Shown: piece after piece, positions 1-8,752 of the stretch
How the letters are laid out: every line of letters begins with the position of its first letter
Numbering within the stretch: position 1 is the first letter of the stretch
Assembly: GCF_007786455.1 (NCBI RefSeq)
Contig: NZ_VNJK01000001.1
Span: 2,130,074-2,194,073 of the forward strand
DNA length: 64,000 bases
From: Paenibacillus agilis
GTDB lineage: Bacteria; Bacillota; Bacilli; Paenibacillales; Paenibacillaceae
Reading direction: 5' to 3'
Translations under genes and position numbers: made by a program
Notes under the pieces: model-generated
Databases searched by the model: none
What the model saw: the letters and a program-made list of their open reading frames with translations, nothing else
What the model was told of the DNA's origin: nothing

Positions 1-309
1 ATGCTGCTCGATCAAAGATCTCTCGTGCAGAGCGATGGCAGCCATGATCTGGACATCGTAAGGCTGTAATCCAAGCTTTCTCTTCGCTGTCTCGCAGACT
101 AAGGCATAGGCATCGACAAGCAGCTCGTCCAAAGGCGTACCTGATCTTGCTTCCTTTTTCAACCGGACAGATTCCGCCTGCAGCTGCTTGTCGTCCCATG
201 CTTCCAAATTCCGTTTCCTGATGAGCTCCGTTTTGTCTCGATAGCCTTTCAGCCTATGCCGGGTAACACGTTCTTTGAATTCTCGCAACAACTTGACGGC
301 TACATTCAT
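1..309 (-). CDS. SecA-like preprotein translocase ATPase, N-terminal part, cut by window edge
   Basis: The first 103 codons of a gene that runs off the left edge. An ATG at 309-307 follows a GGAGGG ribosome-binding site at good spacing. The fragment carries the SecA entry signature: a basic helix, then TPLDELLVDAYALV, then a stretch (YDVQIMAAIALHE) matching SecA's DVQ(L)xGGxxLH motif just before Walker A. SecA drives protein export through SecYEG. The sequence is divergent (MAAIALHERS where housekeeping SecA has GGxxLHxGxIAEM), so an accessory SecA or SecA-like protein is more likely than the main one. Walker A and everything after it lie outside the window, so activity cannot be judged. Confidence 0.75.
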   Translation of the reverse strand, partial: MNVAVKLLREFKERVTRHRLKGYRDKTELIRKRNLEAWDDKQLQAESVRLKKEARSGTPLDELLVDAYALVCETAKRKLGLQPYDVQIMAAIALHERSLIEQH

Positions 310-441
310 CGAAATTTGATCCCTCCTCGGTAGAAAATCGCGATTCTAAAGTGGACGCTTTTGGTAAACTTCCCCTAGCAATTCTTTAACCATCGTTGAT
401 GCGGCTCCTCTGGTCAGTGTTAATATAGGATATATATTACA

Positions 442-469
442 ATTATAATGTCCGGATACTTTTTTGTCT
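442..469 (-). promoter_or_regulatory. candidate promoter of the SecA-like gene
   Basis: Read on the minus strand there is a perfect TATAAT (447-442) with a weak -35 (AGACAA, 469-464) 16 bases upstream, about 130 bases before the SecA-like start. The -35 match is poor. The region 310-550 holds no credible gene. Confidence 0.3.
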
Positions 470-550
470 GTTTCTATTGAAAAATAGAATAAAATGTTTA
501 CTCTAAGCCACATCAGTATATATTTTGACCATAGAATAGATATGAACAAT

Positions 551-582
551 GCAAAAAGCCGCCCAAATAGCGACTTTTTGTA
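551..582 (-). terminator. intrinsic terminator after the APH-type gene
   Basis: On the minus strand AAAAAGTCGC and GCGGCTTTTT pair around a TATTTGG loop and end in a T run. It lies about 110 bases past the phosphotransferase stop and probably ends the rsgA-APH transcript. Confidence 0.6.
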
Positions 583-689
583 GAAAGTAAATAAAGTTGT
601 AGACTGGAGCTGTTGATGTAGCGCGATTTTCTAATTGGTTAATCGGATCGTCAGAATTTGAGAAATAAGAATTTGCTTTTGTTATTTAT

Positions 690-1706
690 CTATATATTTC
701 TCATCTCATGGATTTTTTGCAAGGTATTAAGGTGCATTGACTTATCTTCGGGCGACTCAGCGAATTTATACCACTCCACAAGCCTGTATCCGAACATAGC
801 AAGGATTAGTTCATAGATACAATGATCAGAGATTTGTGACACATCCGCATATTCCGAAAAACCCCTGTAATACGCCGGAATGCATTTTTGGTAGTATTCA
901 ATCATATGACAGACGTCCGCTTCATCGGTTATTAAACTCGCGATATCCTCGCCCATGTACCCCCATCCGGCGGTATCCCAATCGATAAGTACGATTTTAC
1001 CGTCCGAATAGAATAGGTTTGCCACCCAAAAATCTCTGTGGCAAAGCACTATTGGTAGCTTTTCAATGCGACTGAATATTTCGTCCACATTGTTATCTAA
1101 GTCTATGAGCATGTTACACAGGTGCTTCGGGATTTCGCAGTCATCGGCGCGTATATAATCATATAAAACATTCCATGACCGATACCGCAGATAGTAGTTT
1201 TTCATATAATCAACCTTGCTTAAATTAGACAGATTCTGCAATGCGTTTGGTCGTTCCGTGTACAGTTTGCCTTGAAATCGCCCCAGTTCCTCGGCCGCAC
1301 GTTCATACATTTCCAAGGTCAGATTTAATCCTGACACACCATCAATATATTCCATCCACAGTTGAATCTCATCGTCATTTATTTCAGCGTGATAACACTC
1401 AGGCCAACGGAACGAATCGGAGAAAACCTTTTTGAAATTCGATGTATAGAGGTCGTATTCCCTTCGCCATGAATCCGGATCGCCATAACGCTCAAATTTT
1501 TTCTGTGTTTTCCAAACCACCTTATACGGCAGATTGTCACCATCGGAAGTTTCAGCTATGCCTGTTATAAGCTGAACATCTCCTATTGTCCCGCCTTGCA
1601 ACTCTTTGAGTTGATAATCTACGCGAATTATCATCTTGTTGAGCATTTTACTCAAAACATGCGTCAGAATTTCGGGCTTTGCAAACCTCTCATCATGATT
1701 ATTCAT
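690..1706 (-). CDS. aminoglycoside phosphotransferase-family kinase (APH/choline kinase fold)
   Basis: A 338-residue protein with the two hallmark motifs of the APH fold: the catalytic loop CHRDFWVANLF near residue 220 (HxD with the metal-binding N) and the magnesium-binding IDWDTAG about 15 residues later. The fold phosphorylates small hydroxylated substrates such as aminoglycosides, choline, homoserine or sugars. Nothing here points to one of these. The N-terminal nucleotide-binding lobe contains YKVVWKTQ, a plausible site for the ATP-binding lysine. Its ATG overlaps the rsgA stop (ATGA at 1703-1706), so the two genes are translationally coupled. Resistance is possible, but a housekeeping or macrolide kinase role is equally compatible. 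Confidence 0.8.
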   Translation of the reverse strand: MNNHDERFAKPEILTHVLSKMLNKMIIRVDYQLKELQGGTIGDVQLITGIAETSDGDNLPYKVVWKTQKKFERYGDPDSWRREYDLYTSNFKKVFSDSFRWPECYHAEINDDEIQLWMEYIDGVSGLNLTLEMYERAAEELGRFQGKLYTERPNALQNLSNLSKVDYMKNYYLRYRSWNVLYDYIRADDCEIPKHLCNMLIDLDNNVDEIFSRIEKLPIVLCHRDFWVANLFYSDGKIVLIDWDTAGWGYMGEDIASLITDEADVCHMIEYYQKCIPAYYRGFSEYADVSQISDHCIYELILAMFGYRLVEWYKFAESPEDKSMHLNTLQKIHEMRNI

Positions 1707-2770
1707 TTCTTGTACCCTCCGTTTCTACTCTTATGTTGCATGGCGATCGACTTTTGCTGCGCCTGCTTATCTATGAGATATCTCGTTTTATCATCCACAA
1801 ACTTGTTTTCCCGCTTCTGCACAAGGTAACGCTCCCAATGCTCTGGCGCCAATGATCCATCGGTAAGGGCTGCAAGAACTGCGCAGCCCGGCTCCGTCTG
1901 ATGGCGGCAGTCATTGAAGCGACACTGTGTGAATAATTGTTCCACATCGTTAAATCCCGCGCTGATCCCGTCGTCCGCACCGAACAGACCAAGTTCACGC
2001 ATACCCGGCGTATCAATAACCATCGCGCCAGAAGGGAGCATGAAAAGCTGGCGGTGAGTTGTTGTATGCCTGCCTCGGCTGTCATCCTCGCGAATAGCCT
2101 TAACAGTCATCACTTCCTGATTCATCAAGGCATTTAGCAGCGAGGATTTACCCACGCCGGACATGCCGAGGAATACCACCGTTTTTCCTGGTTGCAAATA
2201 TTCACTCAACCCGTCTAACCCAAGCCCTGTGTGACTGGAAACTACGTGTACCGGCACATCAGGAACGGTTTTCCGAACCTCAGCTAACGGTGTGCTGAAA
2301 TCCGGGGCCAAGTCAGCTTTTGTTAAGATTATGATAGGCTGGCCGCCGCTCTGACGTGTCTGTGTCAGGTAGCGCATGATGCGGCTGACCTTGAAATCCC
2401 AGTTTAGAGACGACACGATAAATACGTAATCAAAATTCGTTGCTACGACTTGCTCCAGTATGGTTTTGGCATACGCTGCTGCGTGTCCCGAATAGTCAGC
2501 ACGGGAAAATTTCGAGCGGCGAGGCAGCAATTTGGCAATGCGCGAAGTTCCGTTTTCGTTGTATTGCAGCAATACAAAATCGCCAACGCACGGAAACTCC
2601 TCCCGAGTCTCCACAGTATGGTAGAACGCGCCCTTCAATACAGCCGTCACTTCTCCTTGTTCGGTGATGACGGTATATTGATTTCGCTGAAGTTCCGTAA
2701 TCCTTCCAGCTATGAAACCTATCGGCGTTGCTTCGGCTTCGATATAGCCGTATTGTTTCAAATCAATCAT
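1703..2770 (-). CDS. rsgA: ribosome small subunit-dependent GTPase A
   Basis: A 355-residue circularly permuted GTPase. It has an N-terminal OB-fold, then G4 (TKAD, residues 150-153), G1 (GMSGVGKSS, 202-210) and G3 (DTPGMRELG), with the RHTTTHRQ switch between the last two. The C-terminal zinc motif is C-x4-C-x-H-x5-C (CRFNDCRHQTEPGC). RsgA binds the 30S subunit late in maturation and hydrolyses GTP to release assembly factors. A GGAGAGG ribosome-binding site precedes the ATG. In many Bacilli rsgA sits with prkC and rpe. Here it is followed by an APH-type kinase instead, and proteins of this divergent N-terminal type are often second copies, so it may not be the only RsgA in the cell. Confidence 0.93.
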   Translation of the reverse strand: MIDLKQYGYIEAEATPIGFIAGRITELQRNQYTVITEQGEVTAVLKGAFYHTVETREEFPCVGDFVLLQYNENGTSRIAKLLPRRSKFSRADYSGHAAAYAKTILEQVVATNFDYVFIVSSLNWDFKVSRIMRYLTQTRQSGGQPIIILTKADLAPDFSTPLAEVRKTVPDVPVHVVSSHTGLGLDGLSEYLQPGKTVVFLGMSGVGKSSLLNALMNQEVMTVKAIREDDSRGRHTTTHRQLFMLPSGAMVIDTPGMRELGLFGADDGISAGFNDVEQLFTQCRFNDCRHQTEPGCAVLAALTDGSLAPEHWERYLVQKRENKFVDDKTRYLIDKQAQQKSIAMQHKSRNGGYKK

Positions 2771-2812
2771 TGAATCGATCCTCTCCTACAAAATTACAGT
2801 CGTTTTTGGGCA

Positions 2813-2860
2813 TAAAAATACCGCGAACAAGCAGCCTCCTAAGAAGCTGCTGTTTCGCGG
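2813..2860 (-). terminator. intrinsic terminator upstream of rsgA
   Basis: On the minus strand CCGCGAA...GCAGC pairs with GCTGC...TTCGCGG and is followed by TATTTTTATG. It should end transcripts from the EamA gene, which stops at 3214. Between 2861 and 3213 I see only AT-rich sequence and a small hairpin (GGATACGA/TCGTATCC near 2898-2919), and no convincing gene. Confidence 0.65.
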
Positions 2861-3213
2861 CGAAAAAGCCAAAAAGTCGGCTTACAATCAAAAAGGGATA
2901 CGACCATCATCGTATCCCGCTAACAGCAGTATTCACGAAAGGTTACTGTTTACGGCACAGCAAAAAAACACGGGTGATATCCCCATTTTTTCTCATTCCA
3001 AGCTATAATCAAAGATTTGGAATGTACTATGCCCGATATTCAGTTAAGTTAAAACCACCAATACCATATAAGTAGTCATTAAAACATCCCCTTTCGCAGG
3101 AAAAAAGTAGTAAATAAATTTACATCTTTAGTTAACCATAGCCCTATGTGAGAAATCAATAGAAATATTGTAAAGAACAGAGAAGTTACTGGAACTGTGC
3201 GGAATAATAGGTA

Positions 3214-4107
3214 TTACCTGACCAATGAAGTATTTATCTTTGTTCCGCGATAATTAACCAAATAAATACTTACACCTACGAGTAACAGCCCTATGACAAG
3301 GCGGTAAGTTATCGGTTCATCTAAAAACACCGTACTGATGAATACGGCGATGATCGGTACAAGAAACGTAAATGTACCTACTTTGCTTGCCTCTCCCGCA
3401 TTTATAAGTTTGTAGTAAATGATATATGCCAGTGGAATGCCAAAAGTGGAACCGTATCCGAGTCCAAAAAGGTACTTACCGTTCCATTCAATAGCTGACC
3501 AGTTTTCAATAATGGATCCCATACCTATTAGAATAACCCCACCAATAATAAACTGCAGAGACACCATCCAGAAAGCATCTACTTCTTTGCTTACTTTCTT
3601 CACATAAACCACACCAAATGCCCAACTCAATGCCATAAGCAATCCTAAGACAACACCAATGATCGATACATGAACGGTTAATCCGTCCACACTGATAAAT
3701 ACAATGCCAAGAAATCCGATAATCAAGCCTATGATTTTAAACGGCGACATTGCCTCTCCAAGCCAAATCCAAGCAAACAATCCAAGTAGAACGGGCTGAA
3801 AATAGACAAGCACTGACAACAGTCCTCCTGGCAAATAATTGAGCGCTACTGTCTGTAACCCAAAGAAGAGAATCGTATTCAAGCATGCTGAAATACAATA
3901 TTTCGCCCAATTTTCACGCCATTTGATCTTGTTCCTCATTTTATATAGGAGAGCTGCAAGTATAAGGCCCCCAATCAATGTACGCATACCTGCAAATAAT
4001 AACGGGGGCGTATAAGGTACAGCCATTTTATAGATCGGCCAACTTCCACCCCAAATAAAAACTAATAATAGTAATGTACACGTCGATTTTGTAAAGACCT
4101 TCCCCAA
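3214..4107 (-). CDS. EamA-family (DMT superfamily) transporter
   Basis: A roughly 297-residue membrane protein made of two EamA repeats of five helices each. Motifs include FIWGGSWPIYKMAV in helix 1 and a PLAYIIYYKLI segment in the second repeat. The family exports or takes up metabolites such as amino acids, purines or drugs, and the substrate cannot be read here. An upstream ATG at 4155 exists, but it lies inside the preceding flavoprotein gene and has no ribosome-binding site. The TTG at 4107 sits 8 bases after GGGAGG and gives the usual EamA N-terminus, so I chose it. That leaves 4 bases between the genes, a tight two-gene operon, and suggests the exporter handles a substrate or product of the flavoenzyme. 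Confidence 0.88.
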   Translation of the reverse strand: MGKVFTKSTCTLLLLVFIWGGSWPIYKMAVPYTPPLLFAGMRTLIGGLILAALLYKMRNKIKWRENWAKYCISACLNTILFFGLQTVALNYLPGGLLSVLVYFQPVLLGLFAWIWLGEAMSPFKIIGLIIGFLGIVFISVDGLTVHVSIIGVVLGLLMALSWAFGVVYVKKVSKEVDAFWMVSLQFIIGGVILIGMGSIIENWSAIEWNGKYLFGLGYGSTFGIPLAYIIYYKLINAGEASKVGTFTFLVPIIAVFISTVFLDEPITYRLVIGLLLVGVSIYLVNYRGTKINTSLVR

Positions 4108-4111
4108 CTGT

Positions 4112-5533
4112 TTATCCTCCCTTCTTTGCCCATTCTCCAACAAATTCAGCTTCATTATAAGAATAAATGTTTTTCAAAATCTCCTCACGATTATCAGAGA
4201 ACAGCTGGTCTGCTACAGATGAAACGAGTCTAGGTATGCCATATCTCATTCCGGGAAGCGAAGAGGCTGAGATACCACAGCTAACTAAAGCTGAAAAGTT
4301 AAAAACAAAAAGTCCGTGAAGTAGCTTTGTATCCTTTTTGTCTAGGCATGTGAAAGTAAAGTCAGGGCCAAGGTAAGGATACGCATCAAGCTTATGGCTA
4401 GCTGTCTCAGCAGGTGCATGATAATAGTCGCCCCAACGCGCAATATGGTGTTCGAAGTTCTTAAGTTCTGGACGCAGAGAATGATCAGTCACAAGACCAG
4501 TCGAAATGATTAGAAAATCAAAAGTGAAATTACCCTGCGGAGTAGTGACAACGGCACTCTCAGCTTCATGCTGTACGTCAAGCCATGGTGCACCTAAGTG
4601 TAATTGAAAGCCGGGATGTGAAGCTGCACGTTCAAATGTGTCATTCGTAGGAGGTTGATGCTTTAAGTAATGGGATATAACGGCATATTTATCAGCATCA
4701 GATAGTACATGGAAACGTTCAATTAGACCTGACGCCCCCATTTGACGCATTGGGTTAATGCGTGGCATCTCCGTGCGGCGGACAAATACGTGAGCCGAAC
4801 CCACACCTTCAGATAATGCAAAATTGGCATTATCAAAAGCTGATGCTCCACCGCCTAAAATGGCCACCTTTTTGCCTTTTAGGGACTTAAAATCAATATT
4901 TTCTGAGGTGTGTGCATAGAGGTGACGAGGTAATGTTTCGGAAATCATAGAGGGTACATGCCATTCCCCTCCGCCTTGAATACCAGTAGCTAAAATAACC
5001 TTGCGGGCCAATAATGAATTAGAAGATGCTCCTGCTCCTTCCATATGCAGTCGATAAACATCTTTCCCTGTAGGCTCAATAAGCTTCACCTTTACCTCAT
5101 TAACAACAGGTAGATTAAGAATCTTTCGATACCAACGTAGATAGCTCATCCAGTCGTTCCGTGGAATCTTATCGACGTCCTCCCAACTTTGTGGTCCAAA
5201 TTGAGCTTCCCACCAGGAGCGAAAAGTCAGAGAAGGCACTCCAAGATCAATGGATATCAAATGTTTAAGCGTACGCAATGTCATCATACGAGCGTAAGTT
5301 ACCCATGGCCCTTCATATCCTTCAACGTTTTCGTCGATGATAAGGATATTAGATATTCTTTCACGCAAAAGCCCAAAGGCCACACCTAAGCCACACTGGC
5401 CACCTCCTATAATTACTGCATCGTAGACATGTCCTTCAGGATGTTGGGTTTGGCGTACCCAGTCTTCTCCCCCAAATGCAAGATAGGAAAGATCTCTTCT
5501 TACTTGTTCATTTAAAGCTTCTAAACTCATCAT
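4112..5533 (-). CDS. FAD/NAD(P)-dependent monooxygenase-like oxidoreductase
   Basis: A 473-residue protein with two Rossmann nucleotide-binding motifs: an N-terminal FAD site (VIIGGGQCGLG, about residue 41) and a central NAD(P) site (VAILGGGASAFD, about residue 228). This is the layout of flavin-containing monooxygenases and lysine/ornithine N-hydroxylase relatives. A late ATG-type motif (LIISTGL) also fits. The enzyme probably adds oxygen to a soft N, S or carbonyl substrate using NADPH. Two ATGs are adjacent (5533, 5530), preceded by GAAAGGAA. It heads an operon with the EamA exporter, and its promoter carries a palindrome typical of FrmR/CsoR-family repressors (5691-5719), so aldehyde, metal or sulfur stress is a plausible signal. 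The substrate is unknown. Confidence 0.8.
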   Translation of the reverse strand: MMSLEALNEQVRRDLSYLAFGGEDWVRQTQHPEGHVYDAVIIGGGQCGLGVAFGLLRERISNILIIDENVEGYEGPWVTYARMMTLRTLKHLISIDLGVPSLTFRSWWEAQFGPQSWEDVDKIPRNDWMSYLRWYRKILNLPVVNEVKVKLIEPTGKDVYRLHMEGAGASSNSLLARKVILATGIQGGGEWHVPSMISETLPRHLYAHTSENIDFKSLKGKKVAILGGGASAFDNANFALSEGVGSAHVFVRRTEMPRINPMRQMGASGLIERFHVLSDADKYAVISHYLKHQPPTNDTFERAASHPGFQLHLGAPWLDVQHEAESAVVTTPQGNFTFDFLIISTGLVTDHSLRPELKNFEHHIARWGDYYHAPAETASHKLDAYPYLGPDFTFTCLDKKDTKLLHGLFVFNFSALVSCGISASSLPGMRYGIPRLVSSVADQLFSDNREEILKNIYSYNEAEFVGEWAKKGG

Positions 5534-5690
5534 TTTTCATTCCTTTCGATAATTGACTTTATCTTCTGAACGAATCGTTAAGTTAGTTTGCCTACACTGC
5601 TTTCGAGAGCAATGCATGGATTGTTTTCAACAACTTTAGTAAGACTTTCTGAAATCTTCGAGAGTGCCCCACCTCCTTAATTTTACCATC

Positions 5691-5719
5691 AATATACCAT
5701 ACCCCCCTATAGTATGCAA
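5691..5719 (-). promoter_or_regulatory. promoter with FrmR/CsoR-type operator in the spacer
   Basis: On the minus strand the -35 TTGCAT (5719-5714) and -10 TATATT (5696-5691) are separated by exactly 17 bases. The spacer holds a G6 run, and CATAC...GTATG arms (5716-5712 and 5702-5698) flank TATAGGGGG. G/C-run operators inside ATAC...GTAT arms are typical of FrmR/RcnR/CsoR-family repressors. No such regulator gene is in view. The 150-base leader that follows contains an unused AAGGAGG. Confidence 0.5.
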
Positions 5720-5846
5720 AGGGCTTTTATTTGAGTTTTAAAAATAAATGTTCGACGACTGAAGGAGTAAAGGAGGGACTCGAAGCAAGTGAAAAGCGTG
5801 GGAAAGAATTGCGTAGACCGAAATTAGATACAGAAAAGCTTACTGC

Positions 5847-5932
5847 TGTAAATGAAAATCCCCTCCTGTATCCAGGAAGAGTTCACGATCACGCGATCTC
5901 TTGTTACCCTGTCCACCATGAGGGGATTTTAG
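5847..5932 (-). terminator. terminator after codA
   Basis: Eleven-base arms AAAATCCCCTC and GAGGGGATTTT enclose about 60 bases, ending in TTTTCATTT on the minus strand, 45 bases past the codA stop. The loop is long for a simple terminator, and it may hold further structure. Confidence 0.5.
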
Positions 5933-5975
5933 CTAATGCGCATGCCCTGCTTAATGCATGGCATACTTCATTCGA

Positions 5976-7244
5976 TTATTTATTGAAAGTGATTTTCTCT
6001 GAGCCGCTCTCAAGAACGATAGACGTATCCCGAGGTTTCGTTTCCGCGATTTTGCGGCCGCCTCTGAATGAATAAAGCACTGCTGCCTGTTTGCGAATTG
6101 CCTCATATTCGTTCTCTGCTTCAAGAACGATGAAGTTGGCAGGCATGCCTTCTTCAATACCGTACTTATTTTCGATATCCAGCGTTCTTGCACTATTTTT
6201 CGTGATGAGGTCGATTGAATTTACGATTTGATCGTAACCGAGCAACTGTGAAGCATGGATACCCATGTGCAGTACTTGAAGCATGTTGCCTGTGCCTAAC
6301 GGATACCATGGATCAAAGATGTCATCGTGACCGAAGCACACATTAAGACCGGCTTCCTGCAGCTCTTTGACGCGAGTCAACCCTCTTCTTTTCGGGTATG
6401 TATCAAAGCGCCCCTGTAGGTGGATGTTGACCAAAGGATTAGAGACGAAATTGAGGTCAGCCATCTTCAGCAATCTAAATAATTTGTACGTATATGCATC
6501 ATTGTATGACCCCATCGCCGTTGTATGGCTTGCCGTAGTGCGGGAGCCCAGTCCTCGTTCGTAGGCTTCTTTGGCAACAACCTCTAAGAAACGGGATTGC
6601 TCGTCATCAATTTCGTCACAATGGATGTCGATAAGACGGTCGTATTTTTCAGCGAGGTCAAATGCGACCTTCATCGAATCAACGCCATATTCCCTTGTGA
6701 ATTCGAAGTGTGGAATGCCGCCGACCACGTCAACGCCCATTTTCAGCGCCTCTTCCAGCAATTCCGCGCCGTTCGGGTAAGAATGAATGCCTTCCTGCGG
6801 GAAAGCGACAAGCTGGATATCAATGTATGGCGCCATTTCTTCTTTCACTTCAAGTAACGCTTTAACCGCGGTCAAGCTTGGATCGGTGACGTCTACATGT
6901 GTTCGTACATGCTGGATACCCTGCGCGATCTGCCACTTCAGTGCTGTTTTGGAGCGCGTTTTGACGTCTTCATGCGTTAGGAATGCCTTGCGTTCTGACC
7001 AGCGCTGGATGCCTTCGAACAGCGTTCCGCTCAAATTCCATTCTGGCTCTCCCGCTGTTAACGTTGTATCCAGATGAATATGAGGTTCAATGAATGGCGG
7101 CAGCACAAGCGAACCGTTGACGTCAATGATTTCCTCGTTTGTAGTGGCTTCCAGTGATTGTGTGATTCGTGCAAACTTCCCGTCTTTCACGACGATATTC
7201 CATAAACCTTCTTTACCCCGCAATTTGGCGTTCTGTATAATCAT
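5976..7244 (-). CDS. codA: cytosine deaminase
   Basis: A 422-residue amidohydrolase that converts cytosine to uracil and ammonia, feeding pyrimidine salvage. Metal-site motifs are visible in order: EPHIHLD (HxH), the second histidine region DIHCDEIDD with the catalytic glutamate, SHTTAMGSY, and the late aspartate in [10 protein letters not shown]. An in-frame ATG at 7262 lies further inside codB, but the ATG at 7244 follows AAGGGG at better spacing and gives the usual start. The gene overlaps the end of codB by 32 bases, so permease and deaminase are co-translated. Both are controlled by the PyrR-type attenuator ahead of codB. Confidence 0.93.
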   Translation of the reverse strand: MIIQNAKLRGKEGLWNIVVKDGKFARITQSLEATTNEEIIDVNGSLVLPPFIEPHIHLDTTLTAGEPEWNLSGTLFEGIQRWSERKAFLTHEDVKTRSKTALKWQIAQGIQHVRTHVDVTDPSLTAVKALLEVKEEMAPYIDIQLVAFPQEGIHSYPNGAELLEEALKMGVDVVGGIPHFEFTREYGVDSMKVAFDLAEKYDRLIDIHCDEIDDEQSRFLEVVAKEAYERGLGSRTTASHTTAMGSYNDAYTYKLFRLLKMADLNFVSNPLVNIHLQGRFDTYPKRRGLTRVKELQEAGLNVCFGHDDIFDPWYPLGTGNMLQVLHMGIHASQLLGYDQIVNSIDLITKNSARTLDIENKYGIEEGMPANFIVLEAENEYEAIRKQAAVLYSFRGGRKIAETKPRDTSIVLESGSEKITFNK

Positions 7245-8490
7245 TTGTTTTCCCCTTTTCATTAATTTCTTTCGCTGGAACGATAAGCATCAACACGATG
7301 TAGGCTACAGCTGTACCGATCAGTGCATTCAATGGCGTAATTCCCGGAGCTAGCTGGGCGAAGGCAACGCCGATGGCCCAAGCCACCATCGCTATCCAGT
7401 TCACCTTCCTAAAAGTTGTATCAGCAAACGGTTTATAGTTTCTACGCTTCACAAAGAAGTAGTCCGCGATGATGATAGCTCCGATGGACGGTACCGCCGC
7501 GCTAAGCACAGTCAGGAAACCGACGAAATTGTTGTACATCCACATTGCGAATATGGTACCCACGATGCCGTTTACAACGACGAGAAGCTTTTTCGAAATC
7601 TTAGTGATGTTTGCAAAGCCCAACCCGGAAGCGTAAAGGGCATTATCGTTGGTCGTCCAAATATTCAACCCGAGGACGATAATCGCCGGAATGGTCAAAC
7701 CTTGCAAGAACATGACCTCCGAGATATCAGCCAGCTTATATGCCATTGCGCCGACTGCTCCGAACAGGAACATGAGTGAATTCCCAAGGAAGAACGCAAT
7801 GACCGTTGCGGTAACTGCCTGTTTGGAGGTTTGGGAAAAGCGTGCAAAATCGGGTGTCAGCGTTCCGCCGCTAATGAATGACCCGATACAAATGGTCAAT
7901 GCTGCTGCCGTGGTAAGCGTCTCTGCTGGCGTGTAATCGAGCAACCCTTGCAAACCACCAAGCGAGCCTGCTCCTTCGAACATAGAGTAACTACCAAGAA
8001 TGGCAATGGCCGGAACCGCAATATAGCCCAGAATGACGAGCGACTTCATACCGAAAATGGCTGTTGCCGTCATTGCGAAACCAAACAAAAAGATCAATAG
8101 GTACACGTTCCAATCCATTGCTTTGGCTACTGGAACCGCGAACATGGCGACGCCGACACCGAACCATCCGACCTGTGTGAAGCCTAGCAGGAACGAAGGT
8201 AAGTACGACCCTTTCTCACCGAACGAATATTTTGCCAGCAAATGCGTGGAAAGTCCCGTTTTGGCTGCGATATGTGCCAACGCTCCCGTATAGATACCGA
8301 GTACCAAATTACCTACCAGTACAATCGCAATGAACTCCATGAACGTCAAGCTGACTCCCAACGTTCCCCCTGCCAGCATACTTGCTGAAAAGAAAGTGAA
8401 CCCTAGCATTACGGATAACGTCTTCCAAAAATTGTTTCTCTGCGTTTTCGGTACCTCTTGCCACGAAAACTCTTGATCTTGTTTGCTCAT
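7213..8490 (-). CDS. codB: cytosine permease (NCS1 family)
   Basis: A 425-residue membrane protein with about 12 hydrophobic segments and the NCS1 pattern: a soluble N-terminus ([15 protein letters not shown]), then a GGTLGVS helix and later a [17 protein letters not shown] segment typical of CodB. It imports cytosine, probably with a cation. A GGAGG site precedes the ATG. It is the first gene of a codB-codA operon, the same pairing as in enteric bacteria. Control is by transcription attenuation at a PyrR-binding leader, so uptake should fall when UMP/UTP is high. Confidence 0.92.
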   Translation of the reverse strand: MSKQDQEFSWQEVPKTQRNNFWKTLSVMLGFTFFSASMLAGGTLGVSLTFMEFIAIVLVGNLVLGIYTGALAHIAAKTGLSTHLLAKYSFGEKGSYLPSFLLGFTQVGWFGVGVAMFAVPVAKAMDWNVYLLIFLFGFAMTATAIFGMKSLVILGYIAVPAIAILGSYSMFEGAGSLGGLQGLLDYTPAETLTTAAALTICIGSFISGGTLTPDFARFSQTSKQAVTATVIAFFLGNSLMFLFGAVGAMAYKLADISEVMFLQGLTIPAIIVLGLNIWTTNDNALYASGLGFANITKISKKLLVVVNGIVGTIFAMWMYNNFVGFLTVLSAAVPSIGAIIIADYFFVKRRNYKPFADTTFRKVNWIAMVAWAIGVAFAQLAPGITPLNALIGTAVAYIVLMLIVPAKEINEKGKTNDYTERQIAG

Positions 8491-8533
8491 CAGAATACCT
8501 CCAGCTTAAAGTGTTCTGATACCAAAAAAGCAG

Positions 8534-8582
8534 AAAAAGAGGCTACTTGTCATATATCAAACTGACAAGTAGCCTCTTTTTT
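8534..8582 (-). terminator. attenuator terminator of the codBA leader
   Basis: A 17-bp nearly perfect stem (AAAGAGGCTACTTGTCA and its complement, loop GTTTGATATA) followed by a T run. It lies between the PyrR-binding motif and the codB start, so it acts as the regulated terminator. Confidence 0.88.
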
Positions 8583-8639
8583 ACATCTTAAACCGCGCGA
8601 AAAAGCAAAGCATCCCTGACGGAATATGCCCTGATTCAT

Positions 8640-8708
8640 GCGTGAATAAATAGATCCGCTTCCCTTGTCAGCCTCTCTGGACTGAATTAAAGGTACCAGT
8701 ATTCAATT
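8640..8708 (-). promoter_or_regulatory. PyrR-binding loop (pyr attenuator) of codBA
   Basis: The minus strand reads CAGTCCAGAGAGGCTGACAA followed by GGGAAGCGGAT. This matches the conserved PyrR anti-antiterminator loop (UCCAGAGAGGCU...AGG) of Bacillus pyr leaders. With PyrR and UMP bound, the antiterminator cannot form and the terminator at 8534-8582 stops transcription. PyrR control of cytosine uptake and deamination makes physiological sense. Confidence 0.88.
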
Positions 8709-8715
8709 ACATTCT

Positions 8716-8744
8716 ATTATTTTGAAAAATCATATGATTGTCAA
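8716..8744 (-). promoter_or_regulatory. sigma-A type promoter of codBA
   Basis: On the minus strand TTGACA (8744-8739) and AATAAT (8721-8716) are 17 bases apart, placing the start of transcription near 8708, just before the PyrR loop. Confidence 0.65.
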
Positions 8745-8752
8745 TGTTAATA

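Noticed and set aside
346..549. 67-codon minus-strand frame upstream of the SecA-like gene
   Set aside because: No ribosome-binding site, odd composition, and it covers the likely SecA promoter.
2728..3075. Plus-strand frame of 115 codons across the rsgA start and the intergenic terminator
   Set aside because: Runs through a terminator stem and the start of rsgA, and has no protein-like pattern.
5560..5680. Short open stretch (ALSKISESLTKVVENNPC...) after an AAGGAGG in the flavoprotein leader
   Set aside because: No usable start codon in that frame and a stop just upstream. Possibly a relic, but not supportable as a gene.
5731..6075. 114-codon plus-strand frame between the flavoprotein and codA
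   Set aside because: Overlaps the codA terminator and codA 3' end on the other strand, with no site or family resemblance.
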